Source: CADEDH01 sp965262175 (GTDB lineage Bacteria; Actinomycetota; Acidimicrobiia; Acidimicrobiales; SZUA-35). From it: a stretch of 64,000 nucleotides of DNA. Shown here piece after piece: positions 55,779-63,720 of this stretch. The notes beneath the pieces were generated by a model. It was not told where the DNA came from. It saw only the letters and a program-made list of their open reading frames with translations, and searched no databases. Each line of letters begins with the position of its first letter. The stretch's first letter is position 1. Made by a program: the position numbers and the translations under genes. The DNA is taken from positions 992,001 to 1,056,000 of the forward strand of contig CBDHES010000002.1 of assembly GCA_965262175.1 (NCBI GenBank). Direction: 5' to 3'.

Positions 55779-57128
55779 TCACGAACCTTCAAAGTCGGAC
55801 GATTCGCGCCCGCCGGGTACCCGTCGGAGCTCGTCGATCACCTCGGCGGTGTGCTGGCCGAGGGTCGGGGCCGGGCTCCGGATGGCCATCGGCGACGCCG
55901 TGAACCGGATCGGAGGTCCGGGGTAGGTCACCGACCGGCCCAATTGGTCGTGATGAACCTCGGTCGGGAAGCGCCGCTCCACGAAGTGGGGATCGATCAT
56001 CGCCTCGTCGGGCGACCACACCACACCGGCGGCGATCCCCCGGCGCTGGAACCCACAGAACGCCTCGTGGGCCGACAGCTTGGAGGCGAGGAACGCCATG
56101 GCATCCCGACCGGCCTGGAACACCTCGCCGGCCAGGGGATCCTCCTGGAGCATCGCCAGGGTGATGACGTCGTACGAGGCCCCCAGCTCCAACAGGGACG
56201 CCAGCTCGAAGCCGTCCTCCTCCCCCAGCTCCCGAATCCAACCCAACAGCGATTCGAACTCCCGTCCCCGGCGAGGCGGGACGCCGGTGTTGAGGTACCG
56301 GCCGTCGGCACAACGGATCTGGGTCGGCTCGGTCGGTGTGGCCGCGGCGTGACGGCCGGTCTGTCGCTGAACGGTCTGCTGGCCGGCCAACCAGCCGTAG
56401 CTGGCGAACTCGGTCGTGACGTTGGCCGCCGCCACCATCGAGACGTCGATGAACTGGCCGCCGTGCCGGGATCGGGCCAGGAGCGCGGTCATCACCGCCA
56501 TCACCGCGTGGTGGGCGGCGATGCGCAGGCCCTGGTTGCCCCGCCCCCGCACCGGTGGCAGCTCGTGGTCGTCGTAGCCGCACGACCACATCGGACCGCC
56601 CCGGGCCAGGACCGTCAGATCGGTCATGTCGGGGCTTCCGCCCCGCTCGTCCCGGCCGAAGGGGGTGATCGCGACCTGGATCAGGTCGGGGTTCCGGGGT
56701 CGGAGGTCATCGAAGTCGAGGCGCCGGTCGGTCAGCCACCCGGTCCGGGTGCACTCGAGGAACACGTCAGCCTCGGCCACGAGGTCGGCCACCAACCGGC
56801 GCCCGACCTCCTCGTCGAGGTCGGCGACCACGCTCCGCTTCGAGGTGTTCTCGGCCCACCAGGCCAGGCTCCGCTCGAGCCCCGGCTCACCGTCGGCGAA
56901 GGGCCCATGGCGTCGTTGCTCGGCCCCATCGGGCGGCTCGACGACGATCACGTCGGCCCCGGCGTCGGCCAGCAGCTTGCCGGCGAACGCCCCGAACGGA
57001 TGGGCCAACTCGATGACCCGGAGCCCGTCGAGCGGTCCGGGGGCGTCGAGCGGTGCCGGGGTCGGCACGGCGACCGGCCAGGGTGCGGCCAGCGGGATGC
57101 CGGCGCCCGATCGATCGGTAGCGGCCAC
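55779..57128 (-). CDS. class III CoA transferase (CaiB/BaiF), second of a pair
   Basis: A 449-residue CaiB/BaiF-family protein. It starts LDGLRVIELAHPFGAFAGKL with LLADAGADVIVVEPPDGAE, then RRLVADLVAEADVFLECTRT, DLIQVAITPFGRDERGG and SMVAAANVTTEFASYGWLAG, and ends VTYPGPPIRFTASP and LGQHTAEVIDEL. The nucleophilic Asp common in the family (usually Gly-Asp-x3-Gly) is not clear in its place, so one subunit of the pair may be catalytically altered. Its GTG start directly follows the stop of the upstream paralogue (no gap), so the two form an operon and possibly a heterodimer like SmtA/SmtB. The substrate is unknown. Confidence 0.8.
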   Translation of the reverse strand: MAATDRSGAGIPLAAPWPVAVPTPAPLDAPGPLDGLRVIELAHPFGAFAGKLLADAGADVIVVEPPDGAEQRRHGPFADGEPGLERSLAWWAENTSKRSVVADLDEEVGRRLVADLVAEADVFLECTRTGWLTDRRLDFDDLRPRNPDLIQVAITPFGRDERGGSPDMTDLTVLARGGPMWSCGYDDHELPPVRGRGNQGLRIAAHHAVMAVMTALLARSRHGGQFIDVSMVAAANVTTEFASYGWLAGQQTVQRQTGRHAAATPTEPTQIRCADGRYLNTGVPPRRGREFESLLGWIRELGEEDGFELASLLELGASYDVITLAMLQEDPLAGEVFQAGRDAMAFLASKLSAHEAFCGFQRRGIAAGVVWSPDEAMIDPHFVERRFPTEVHHDQLGRSVTYPGPPIRFTASPMAIRSPAPTLGQHTAEVIDELRRVPGGRESSDFEGS

Positions 57129-58436
57129 TCAGATCACCCCATCGGCCGCCAGGGCGGCCTGCTCGTCGTCGGTCACACCCAGGAGCTCGCCCAGCACGTA
57201 GGCGTTGTCCTGGCCGAGGGTCGGCCCGGCCCGGGTGATCGCCCCCGGGGTGACCGACAGCTCGACCGGGATGCCGTCGACGCGGACCCCGCCGACCACC
57301 GGGTGGTCGACCATCGGCCACAACGCCCGCCCGCCGGTGGCGATGTCGCCGTCGATCCGCTCGGCCGGGCGGCGGACGGCGGCGGCCGGCACCCCCTCGT
57401 CGGCCAGCTGCCGTTCGACGTCGAACCGGATCCGCTCGGCGGTCCACCCCTCGACGATCCGATCCAGCTCGTCGATGGCGGTCAGCCGGCCCTCCAGGGT
57501 GGCGAACCGGGGATCGTCGAGAACCGGATCGGCCACCACCGATCGCAGCCGAGTCCAGTCGTCGTCGTCCCGACAGGCGATGGCCACCCAGTTGTCCTCC
57601 CCCCGACACCGGTAGACCCCATGGGGAGCCATGGCCGGCGACGTCGAGCGGTTCGAGTCGGGCCGGTCGTCGGCCCGCAGGGCGACCCCGTTCACCGAGT
57701 GGTCGAGCAGGTCGGACCCGTGGAGGTTGGCCCCGGCCTCGGTGCAGCTCATGTCCACCCACTGCCCCTCGCCGGTCCGCTCCCGGTGCCAGAGCGCCAT
57801 GAGGATGGCCATGGCCATGTAGTACCCGCCGGTGTGGTCCATATAGGAGTACCCCCAACCGGCCGGTTCGTGTCCGTTGAGGCCCGACGAGTGGGTCAGG
57901 CCCGACACGGCCTGGGCGATCGGGCCCCAGGATTTGAAGTCTCGGTAGGGTCCGGTGTGCCCGAACCCGCAGTTCGACACGTAGACGACGTCGGATCGGA
58001 TCGCCCGCAGGTCGTCGTAGCCGAAGCCCATCCGTTCCATCACCCCGGCGGCGAAGTTCTCGGCCACGACGTCGGAGATGGCGACGAGGCGGCGGAGCAG
58101 GTCGCGCCCCCGATCGGTGCGAAGGTCGAGGGTCACGCCGAGCTTGTTGACGTTGTGGTTGTTGAACCCCGAGCCGACCTCCACGCCCCGCCGCTCGTCC
58201 TTGAACGGCGGCGAGCCCCGGAGGATGTCCCAGCGGCCCTGCCGGACCGGATCCTCGATCCGGATCACCTCGGCCCCGAACGACGCCAGCCACCGGGTGG
58301 CGCCGGCTCCGGCCAGCTGGCCGGTGAAGTCGCAGACCCGGATGTGCGACAGCGCTCCGGCCGCCGGATCAGCCCCCTGGTGGGAGCCGTTGGTTGGTGC
58401 CCCGGCCCCCGGTCCGGCATCGCTCGCACTCGACAT
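57129..58436 (-). CDS. class III CoA transferase (CaiB/BaiF), first of a pair
   Basis: A 435-residue CaiB/BaiF-family enzyme. It has IRVCDFTGQLAGAGATRWLA, SFGAEVIRIEDPVRQGRWDI, NNHNVNKLGVTLDLRTDRGR and VVYVSNCGFGHTGPYRDFKS, the putative catalytic Asp in YSYMDHTGGYYMAMAIL, and GQDNAYVLGELLG at the end. The M-D-H-T-G-G-Y stretch matches the Asp-containing active-site loop of the family. The ATG is preceded by GAGACT ending 7 bases upstream. The following paralogue starts right after the stop, suggesting a heteromeric transferase. The donor may be succinyl-CoA, but this is inference. Confidence 0.85.
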   Translation of the reverse strand: MSSASDAGPGAGAPTNGSHQGADPAAGALSHIRVCDFTGQLAGAGATRWLASFGAEVIRIEDPVRQGRWDILRGSPPFKDERRGVEVGSGFNNHNVNKLGVTLDLRTDRGRDLLRRLVAISDVVAENFAAGVMERMGFGYDDLRAIRSDVVYVSNCGFGHTGPYRDFKSWGPIAQAVSGLTHSSGLNGHEPAGWGYSYMDHTGGYYMAMAILMALWHRERTGEGQWVDMSCTEAGANLHGSDLLDHSVNGVALRADDRPDSNRSTSPAMAPHGVYRCRGEDNWVAIACRDDDDWTRLRSVVADPVLDDPRFATLEGRLTAIDELDRIVEGWTAERIRFDVERQLADEGVPAAAVRRPAERIDGDIATGGRALWPMVDHPVVGGVRVDGIPVELSVTPGAITRAGPTLGQDNAYVLGELLGVTDDEQAALAADGVI

Positions 58437-58493
58437 GGGTCGTAGTCTCAGCGACGCCGGACCGGGCCGGCAAGTTCCCCTGTCGGGCGGCGA

Positions 58494-58745
58494 TCAACCG
58501 CCCAGGATGCACTCGGTGGTGATCTCGATCAGGACCTGCTCCTCCTCGGCGGTGGGGTCGTCACGCTCCCCGAGGCGCTCCTCGCCGATGCGGGCCTCGG
58601 CCCCGTCGGCGATGCAGGTGGCCGTCGCTTCGTCGATGCCTTCGTCCTGGAGATCGTCGATGAACTCCTGCCGGTCGTAGCCGCCGCCGCAGGCGCTGAC
58701 GGCCAACGCCGCCCCGGCCACGATCCCGATGAGCTTGATCCGCAT
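58494..58745 (-). CDS. small lipoprotein
   Basis: An 83-residue protein with a lipoprotein signal: MRIKLIGIVAGAALAVSACG, lipobox LAVSAC giving Cys19 as the modified residue. The mature part is acidic and helical (FIDDLQDEGIDEATATCIAD, then GEERLGERDDPTAEEEQVLI) with two further cysteines (in ATCIA and TECIL) that could pair. It resembles short actinobacterial DUF lipoproteins of unknown role. GGGAG lies about 9 bases before the ATG and a TACGTT box lies at 58796-58801. Confidence 0.75.
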   Translation of the reverse strand: MRIKLIGIVAGAALAVSACGGGYDRQEFIDDLQDEGIDEATATCIADGAEARIGEERLGERDDPTAEEEQVLIEITTECILGG

Positions 58746-58795
58746 GGTTGTCACTCCCTCTCTTTTTGCCCCACGTCCGTCTGTGAGACCGCTCA

Positions 58796-58801
58796 AACGT
58801 A
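58796..58801 (-). promoter_or_regulatory. -10 box (TACGTT) for the lipoprotein gene
   Basis: TACGTT on the minus strand predicts a start near 58789 and a leader of about 44 bases with GGGAG. Confidence 0.4.
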
Positions 58802-58887
58802 GCCGGTGCCGATTGGGATCGCGTTGCAAACCAACCGATCGAGCCGTGTGCTGGGGCGACGCCTACTCCCACCGATCGAGCAGGAGC

Positions 58888-58893
58888 TAGGGT
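58888..58893 (+). promoter_or_regulatory. -10 box (TAGGGT), leaderless, for the MOSC gene
   Basis: TAGGGT ends 8 bases before the ATG at 58902. Confidence 0.5.
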
Positions 58894-58901
58894 CGCCAAC
58901 C

Positions 58902-59771
58902 ATGACGGGATCGATCGCTTCCATCCACCTCCATCCGATCAAGTCGTGTCGCCGGATCACGGTCGATCGGGCGACCGTGTCGGCGACGGGCCTCGTCGGC
59001 GACCGGGAGTGGCAGGTCGCCGAAGGCATCTCGCCGGTGACCCAGCGCCAGCACCCGATCCTGGCCACGGTCCAGCCCGAGCTGCTGGACGGGGGCCTCC
59101 GGCTGTCGGCCCCGGGCCGACCGACGATCGAGGTCGAGCGACCGGCGGCCACCGACGCCACCACCGGCTCGCTGATCGGGGTCAAGGTCGAGGTCGGCGA
59201 CGCCGGCGACGAGGCCGCCCGCTGGTTCTCCGAGCTGCTGGGAGCCGACGTCAGGCTCCGGGGCCGGACGGCCGACTCCGAGCTGTCGATCCCCGAGGCG
59301 ATCGATCTGTTCAACCAGCCGATCTCCTTCGTCGACCTCGCCCCGGTCCTGGTGGCGACGACGGCCTCGCTCGACTGGCTGGTCGACCGGGCATCCGAGC
59401 CGTTCGGGATGGACCGGTTCCGGGCGAACCTCGTCGTCGAGAACGACGAGCCCTTCGCCGAGGACACCTGGGCCCGGTTCGCCATCGGCGGGGCCGAGCT
59501 CCGCCACGGCGTGGTGTGGCCCCGGTGCGCCGTCCCCCAGGTCGACCAGGACACGGCCGAGCGCCACCGGGAGCCGGCCAAGGTGCTCCGAGCCCACCGG
59601 TGGGTGACCGACGCTCCCGACCTGCCGCCGGCGGTCCGACCGATCGTCGAGAACAACGGCATCTTCGGGATCGGCTGTGCCATCGGCCCGGTGGGGGCCG
59701 AGGTGGCGGTGGGCGATCGGGTCGAGGTCGCCGAGACGATGACGCCCCTGCTGGCCCCGCCGGCCGGCTAG
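58902..59771 (+). CDS. MOSC-domain protein (mARC/YcbX-like molybdenum enzyme)
   Basis: A 289-residue protein with a MOSC N-terminal beta-barrel (IASIHLHPIKSCRRITVDRA, GLVGDREWQVAEGISPVTQR) and a MOSC domain (FGMDRFRANLVVENDEPFAE, WARFAIGGAELRHGVVWPRC, PQVDQDT, GIFGIGCAIGPVGAEVAVGD). The Cys in WPRCAVPQVD (about residue 208) corresponds to the molybdenum-ligand cysteine of mARC-like enzymes, which reduce N-hydroxylated bases. There is no fused ferredoxin domain, so an external electron donor is needed. A TAGGGT -10 box ends 8 bases before the ATG. Its stop is interlocked with the convergent Gfo/Idh gene in CTAG. Confidence 0.85.
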   Translation: MTGSIASIHLHPIKSCRRITVDRATVSATGLVGDREWQVAEGISPVTQRQHPILATVQPELLDGGLRLSAPGRPTIEVERPAATDATTGSLIGVKVEVGDAGDEAARWFSELLGADVRLRGRTADSELSIPEAIDLFNQPISFVDLAPVLVATTASLDWLVDRASEPFGMDRFRANLVVENDEPFAEDTWARFAIGGAELRHGVVWPRCAVPQVDQDTAERHREPAKVLRAHRWVTDAPDLPPAVRPIVENNGIFGIGCAIGPVGAEVAVGDRVEVAETMTPLLAPPAG

Positions 59772-60757
59772 GCGCCTCGACGACCGAGCCCGGTCGCGTC
59801 GTAGATGGCGTCGATGACGGCCATGTTGGCGATCGCATCCTCGCCCCGGGTCGGGTACGGGGCGCCGTGGACGACGTGGTCGGCGAAGGCCCGAACCATG
59901 TGCTCGTAGGTGTTCCCGGCGTCGACCGGCCCCGTCGTGGTCCCGGCCGGGGTGGTGATCGTGAGCAGATTCCCGTTCTGGGGGGCGAGTGGATTCACCG
60001 CGGTGACATGCCCTTCGGTCCCGATGACGTCGAGGGTGATCGTCGGCCCCCGGTCCATCGCGCTCCCGATCGTGGCGGTGGCCCCGGTGGGGAACCGCAG
60101 CTCGGCGGTGAGGCGGGCGTCGATCCGGGGCGGGCCCTCGACCGCCGACGCCGAGATGACCTCTGGCTCGGCGCCCATCACCTGCCGCACCCAGCTGACC
60201 GGGTAGCAGCCGAGATCCATGAGCGAGCCACCGGAGGTGGCATAGTCCCATCGCAGGTCGGGCTGGGCGATCGGCACGTCGAACACGGCGTCGAGACGCT
60301 CGACCACCCCGATCCGACCGCTGGCCACCGTGGCCAGGATCCGTTCGAACATCGGGTGGTAGTAGTAGTGGAACGCCTCGGCCAGGATCCGGCTCTCGAC
60401 CTCGGCCACCCGGACCATCTCGGCCGCTTCGGTGGCGTTCGAGGCCAGCGGCTTCTCGCACAGCACGTGCTTCCCGGCCCGCAGAGCGGCGATCGTCCAT
60501 TGAGCGTGGAGCGACATCGGGAGCGGGTTGTACACGACGTCGACGTCGTCGGCCTCGATGACCTGCCGGTAGTCGTCGGAGACGGCCGGAATGCCGTGGG
60601 TGGCGGCGAACGCCTCGGCTCGGCTTCGGTCCCGGGCGGCGATCCTGGTCACCTCGACGCCGTCGAGCTTGCGGGCGGGGTCGATGAGCGCCTTGGGGGC
60701 GATGCGGGCCGCACCGAGGATGCCGAAGCGGATCGGGGTCGGGGTGGGGTCGGTCAT
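59768..60757 (-). CDS. Gfo/Idh/MocA-family oxidoreductase
   Basis: A 329-residue NAD(P)-dependent dehydrogenase. It has the Rossmann start IRFGILGAARIAPKALIDPA, the signature GKHVLCEKPLASNATEA (E-K-P), and a C-terminal substrate domain with AFHYYYHPMFERILATVASG, WDYATSGGSLMDLGCYPVSW (the catalytic-region D-x-G-x-Y) and a last domain segment GNTYEHMVRAFADHV. Members oxidise or isomerise sugars, inositols or dihydrodiols; the HYYYHP and GGSLMDLGCYP patterns are of the trans-1,2-dihydrodiol-dehydrogenase-like branch. AAAGGA lies very near the ATG (3 bases). It is divergent from the PAP2 gene. Confidence 0.88.
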   Translation of the reverse strand: MTDPTPTPIRFGILGAARIAPKALIDPARKLDGVEVTRIAARDRSRAEAFAATHGIPAVSDDYRQVIEADDVDVVYNPLPMSLHAQWTIAALRAGKHVLCEKPLASNATEAAEMVRVAEVESRILAEAFHYYYHPMFERILATVASGRIGVVERLDAVFDVPIAQPDLRWDYATSGGSLMDLGCYPVSWVRQVMGAEPEVISASAVEGPPRIDARLTAELRFPTGATATIGSAMDRGPTITLDVIGTEGHVTAVNPLAPQNGNLLTITTPAGTTTGPVDAGNTYEHMVRAFADHVVHGAPYPTRGEDAIANMAVIDAIYDATGLGRRGA

Positions 60758-60776
60758 CGGTCCTTTCTACCGGACC

Positions 60777-60782
60777 TAGACT
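60777..60782 (+). promoter_or_regulatory. -10 box (TAGACT), leaderless, for the PAP2 gene
   Basis: TAGACT ends 7 bases before the TTG at 60790; the transcript would start at the unusual TTG start codon. Confidence 0.5.
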
Positions 60783-60789
60783 GACGGGC

Positions 60790-61350
60790 TTGCGCCACCC
60801 CGAGAACCCCGAGCCTCCATCGTTGGCGTCGGCCGTCGTCGAGCTGATCGACCGCGAGCTCGACGCCGCCCTCGACGGGCTTCGATCGAAGCCCGGGGCC
60901 GACGCCGTGTTCTACGTCGCCAGCCAGGCGGCCGACTACTCGATGCTGTGGCACGGCATCGGGATCGCCCTGGCCGCCACCGACCCGGCCCGTCGGCGCC
61001 ACACCTTCCGGCTCGCCGCGGCACTGGGCGTGGAGTCGCTGGTGGTCAATCAGGGCCTGAAGCGAGTCCTGCGGCGGTCACGCCCGGCCGGCGACGGCAA
61101 CGCCAGCTTCGCCGTCCGCCAACCGACGACCGGGAGCTTCCCCAGCGGGCACGCCAGCTCGGCCACCCTGGCGGCGGTGCTGCTCGGCGAGGCCGCGCCG
61201 AAGCTACGCCCCCTGTGGGTCGTGCTGGCCGGCACGGTCGCCACCAGCCGGGTCTACAACCGGATGCATCACCCGTCGGATGTGGCGGCCGGGTTCGGTG
61301 TCGGGCTTCTCTTCGCAGCCCTCAGCAAGCGGCTCTGGCCGCTCCGGTGA
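60790..61350 (+). CDS. PAP2-family membrane phosphatase
   Basis: A 186-residue phosphatidic-acid-phosphatase-type protein. The three catalytic motifs are present: KRVLRRSRPAGDG (K-x6-R-P), SFPSGHASSATLAAV (P-S-G-H) and SRVYNRMHHPSDVAAGFGVG (S-R-x5-H-x3-D). Hydrophobic segments around WHGIGIALAAT, ATLAAVLLGEA, LWVVLAGTVA and AGFGVGLLFAAL fit a multi-pass membrane phosphatase, perhaps acting on undecaprenyl or other lipid phosphates. The start is TTG, chosen because TAGACT lies 7 bases upstream and no other start fits; rare but consistent with leaderless initiation. It is divergent from the Gfo/Idh gene. Confidence 0.85.
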   Translation: MRHPENPEPPSLASAVVELIDRELDAALDGLRSKPGADAVFYVASQAADYSMLWHGIGIALAATDPARRRHTFRLAAALGVESLVVNQGLKRVLRRSRPAGDGNASFAVRQPTTGSFPSGHASSATLAAVLLGEAAPKLRPLWVVLAGTVATSRVYNRMHHPSDVAAGFGVGLLFAALSKRLWPLR

Positions 61351-61358
61351 TGCCCGTC

Positions 61359-61529
61359 TCAGCTCACCGACGACGGCTCGCTGCTCAACAGCGAGCGGAC
61401 GTCGAGCAGGAGATCGGTCACCTCGGCCGTCGATACCAGCTGACGGTCGGTCATCACGCCGAGGCCGGCATCGATCAACGCCAGTGCCGCCTCGATCGAG
61501 GTGATGTCAATGTCTTCGACCTCGGTCAT
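61359..61529 (-). CDS. 56-residue acidic protein, unknown
   Basis: On the minus strand an ATG at 61529 with GGAGGAG about 5 bases upstream opens a 56-residue acidic helical protein (MTEVEDIDITSIEAALALID ... GLGVMTDRQLVSTAEVTDLL ... SSEPSSV). The strong ribosome-binding site, full codon bias and clean TGA support a real gene, too short for most gene callers. I do not recognise the family; amphipathic helices suggest a small partner or adaptor. It has no clear neighbour operon; the PAP2 gene is convergent, ending 9 bases away. Confidence 0.6.
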   Translation of the reverse strand: MTEVEDIDITSIEAALALIDAGLGVMTDRQLVSTAEVTDLLLDVRSLLSSEPSSVS

Positions 61530-61863
61530 TGCTCCTCCTCGAAGCTACGGAGATCTCTTACCTGCCGGTAACGGCGAGCGGTCCGCCGTCATTCCACGTC
61601 AGCCCGCTCTTCGCGTCACTGTAACCCAATCCTGCTCGCCCTCCGAAGCAGTAGCGCTCTGACCAGGGAGAACACCGGAGCGAGATCGGAACCGGGGCCG
61701 GAACGGGCCCGATGCGCAGTTTGGGTCGCTTGTCAAGGAACCTCCCCGGGCAGAAGTGCCGGCCCCGGGACGGCCAAAGGCCCGGCCGAGCGCGTTCCCT
61801 TGCGGGATCGCGGCCGACCGGGCCCCGGTACGAAGCTGCCGAGCGGATGCCCGGCGGTCGGGA
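61530..61863. other. non-coding region between the small acidic ORF and the PhoX-like gene
   Basis: About 330 bases without a convincing gene. It holds the ribosome-binding site of the 56-residue ORF, the inverted repeat TTACC-TGCC-GGTAA near 61559, a minus-strand TACAGT -10-like box near 61618-61623, and GC-rich self-complementary stretches near 61760-61800 that may end the PhoX transcript. No tRNA-like fold was recognised. Confidence 0.4.
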
Positions 61864-63720
61864 TCAGCTCCCGACGATGCCGCCGTCCTTGCGTCGGATG
61901 ACGAAGGTGGCGTCCCGGGGGACGGTGACGCCGTCGGGCGTCTCGTTCATGACCGGGAAGTTGGTCAGGGTCGGATCGCCGTTGCCCGGATGCTGGGTGT
62001 TGCAGAACAGCGTCTGGCGGTCGGGGGTGACGGTGAGACCGGTGATCTCGTCGTCGGTCACACCGCTGAACAGGCGCCGGATGTAGCCGTCACGGTTCAT
62101 GACGAGCAGCTGGTTGTTGAGCCGGACGTCGCCGCCAGGCACGACCGGCGGCTGGCCACCGTCGGTCTCGATGAACAGCCGACCGTCGGGGTCGGCCCAC
62201 AGGCCGTCGGGGTCCGAGTAGTCGTGGCCCGTGCCGAAGCTGTCCTGGGCGAAGGCCACGATGTCCCACCAGAAGGTGGTGCCGAGGTGCTGGTTGTCGT
62301 CGAGCCAGCGGATGATGTGGCCGTCGTTGTTGGGGGCCAGCGGGTTGGCCGCGTTGGGCTCGGTCCGCTGGCTGTTGTTGGTGAGGGTGCAGAACACTTC
62401 CTCGTTGGGGCCGACGGTGGTCCACTCGGGACGGTCCATCGGGGTCGCCTCGAGGATGTCGGCGGCGATCCGGGCGTAGGTCAGGACCTCGTCCTGGCTG
62501 GAGAACCGGGCGGCCAGGGCCGGGTTGTCGATCGTCAGCTCGAGCCACTCGCCGGTGCCGTCGTCGTCGAAGCGGGCCACGTAGAGCCGGCCCTCGTCGA
62601 GCGGGCTCTTGCCCTGGGACAGCATCCGGTGGTAGTTCCGGGCCGAGACGAACTTGTAGATGTAGTCGAAGCGCTGGTCGTCGCCCATGTAGGCCACGAT
62701 CCGGTTGTGCTTGCCGACGGTGATCGCCACGCCCTCGTGCTTGAACCGACCGAGAGCCGTCCGCTTGGTCGGCTTCTGCCGGGCCCGGTTCGGGTCGATC
62801 TCGACGATCCAGCCGAACCGGTTCTCCTCGTTGACGTAGTCGGGGTTCGACAGATCGAAGCGGGGGTCGAACTTCTCCCAGGCGTAGCCGAAGCCGCCCG
62901 AGGAGAACCCGTACCGCTCCTGCTCGGGGGTCGGGGTCCAGTTCGGGTCGGTGGCCCCGAAGTAGCCGTTGAAGTTCTCCTCGCAGGTGAGGTAGGTGCC
63001 CCACGGGGTGTAGCCGTTGGCGCAGTTGTTGACCGTGCCGAGCGGCTCGTTGCCGGCCTTGGTCTTCAGCAGGTCCGACCGCCGGACCGGGCCCCGGAAC
63101 CGGACCGGGGTGTTGACGGTGATGCGCCGGTTCTTGTTGCTCCGAACCCGGTCCCAGACACCTCGACGGTTGCGGATCTTGACGACCGACACGCCGTGGA
63201 CGGCCTGCATGATGCGGACCTCCTCCAGCGACTCCGGCTCGTCCTTGCCCAGCACGTGGGAGGTCCGCCCGAACTCATGGTTGATGCACAGGTAGCCACG
63301 ATCGTCGCGGATCGGGAAGTACCACATCCCGTCGTGCCCGATACCGACCTGCTGCTCGGCGACCTCGGCCGACGCCGGCGGCCACGAGAACTCGGGGCCG
63401 TCGGGCTGGATCGGGGTGCCCCACGGGATCAGGACGCTGTACTCGTAGTCGTCCGAGATCTGCGGGAGCGGGCCGGTGGCCCGCTCGTTGGGCAACGGCG
63501 CGAAGTTGATGTCGTCGCTGGCCCCCCGGTGCCCGCTGGCGCTGGCCCCGTCGCCGGTCTCGGCGCCGAGGACGCCGCTGCCGGCAAGGAAGGTGGCCGC
63601 CATGGTGGCAGCGCCACCGGCCATCAGGCCCCGGCGGGAGATACGCGCGTCGAGAACGTCGCGGAACGGCCGGTTGTCGGTTGGGTTGACGACGAAATCG
63701 TCGTCCATGTTCTGAGTCAC
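61864..63720 (-). CDS. Tat-exported PhoX-family (DUF839) phosphatase-like protein
   Basis: A 618-residue secreted protein. A twin-arginine signal (RISRRGLMAGGAATMAATFL) lies at about residues 27-46. The mature domain follows the PhoX/DUF839 pattern: EYSVLIPWGTPI, YLCINHEFG, GTYLTCEENFNGYFG, RFGWIVEIDPNRARQKPTKR, KHEGVAITVGKHNRIVAYMG, DPDGLWADPDGRLFIETDGG and LTVTPDRQTLFCNTQHPGN. PhoX enzymes are calcium/iron alkaline phosphatases, often induced by phosphate starvation; the TCEENFNG and D-P-D-G-L-W segments match metal-site regions. The GTG at 63720 was preferred to the ATG at 63708 because GAGGGG lies 10 bases upstream. No PHO box was established. Confidence 0.85.
   Translation of the reverse strand: MTQNMDDDFVVNPTDNRPFRDVLDARISRRGLMAGGAATMAATFLAGSGVLGAETGDGASASGHRGASDDINFAPLPNERATGPLPQISDDYEYSVLIPWGTPIQPDGPEFSWPPASAEVAEQQVGIGHDGMWYFPIRDDRGYLCINHEFGRTSHVLGKDEPESLEEVRIMQAVHGVSVVKIRNRRGVWDRVRSNKNRRITVNTPVRFRGPVRRSDLLKTKAGNEPLGTVNNCANGYTPWGTYLTCEENFNGYFGATDPNWTPTPEQERYGFSSGGFGYAWEKFDPRFDLSNPDYVNEENRFGWIVEIDPNRARQKPTKRTALGRFKHEGVAITVGKHNRIVAYMGDDQRFDYIYKFVSARNYHRMLSQGKSPLDEGRLYVARFDDDGTGEWLELTIDNPALAARFSSQDEVLTYARIAADILEATPMDRPEWTTVGPNEEVFCTLTNNSQRTEPNAANPLAPNNDGHIIRWLDDNQHLGTTFWWDIVAFAQDSFGTGHDYSDPDGLWADPDGRLFIETDGGQPPVVPGGDVRLNNQLLVMNRDGYIRRLFSGVTDDEITGLTVTPDRQTLFCNTQHPGNGDPTLTNFPVMNETPDGVTVPRDATFVIRRKDGGIVGS

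Noticed and set aside
61530..61863. A tRNA or small RNA gene
   Set aside because: No cloverleaf, CCA end or conserved T-arm sequence could be found by eye; only GC-rich self-complementary stretches.
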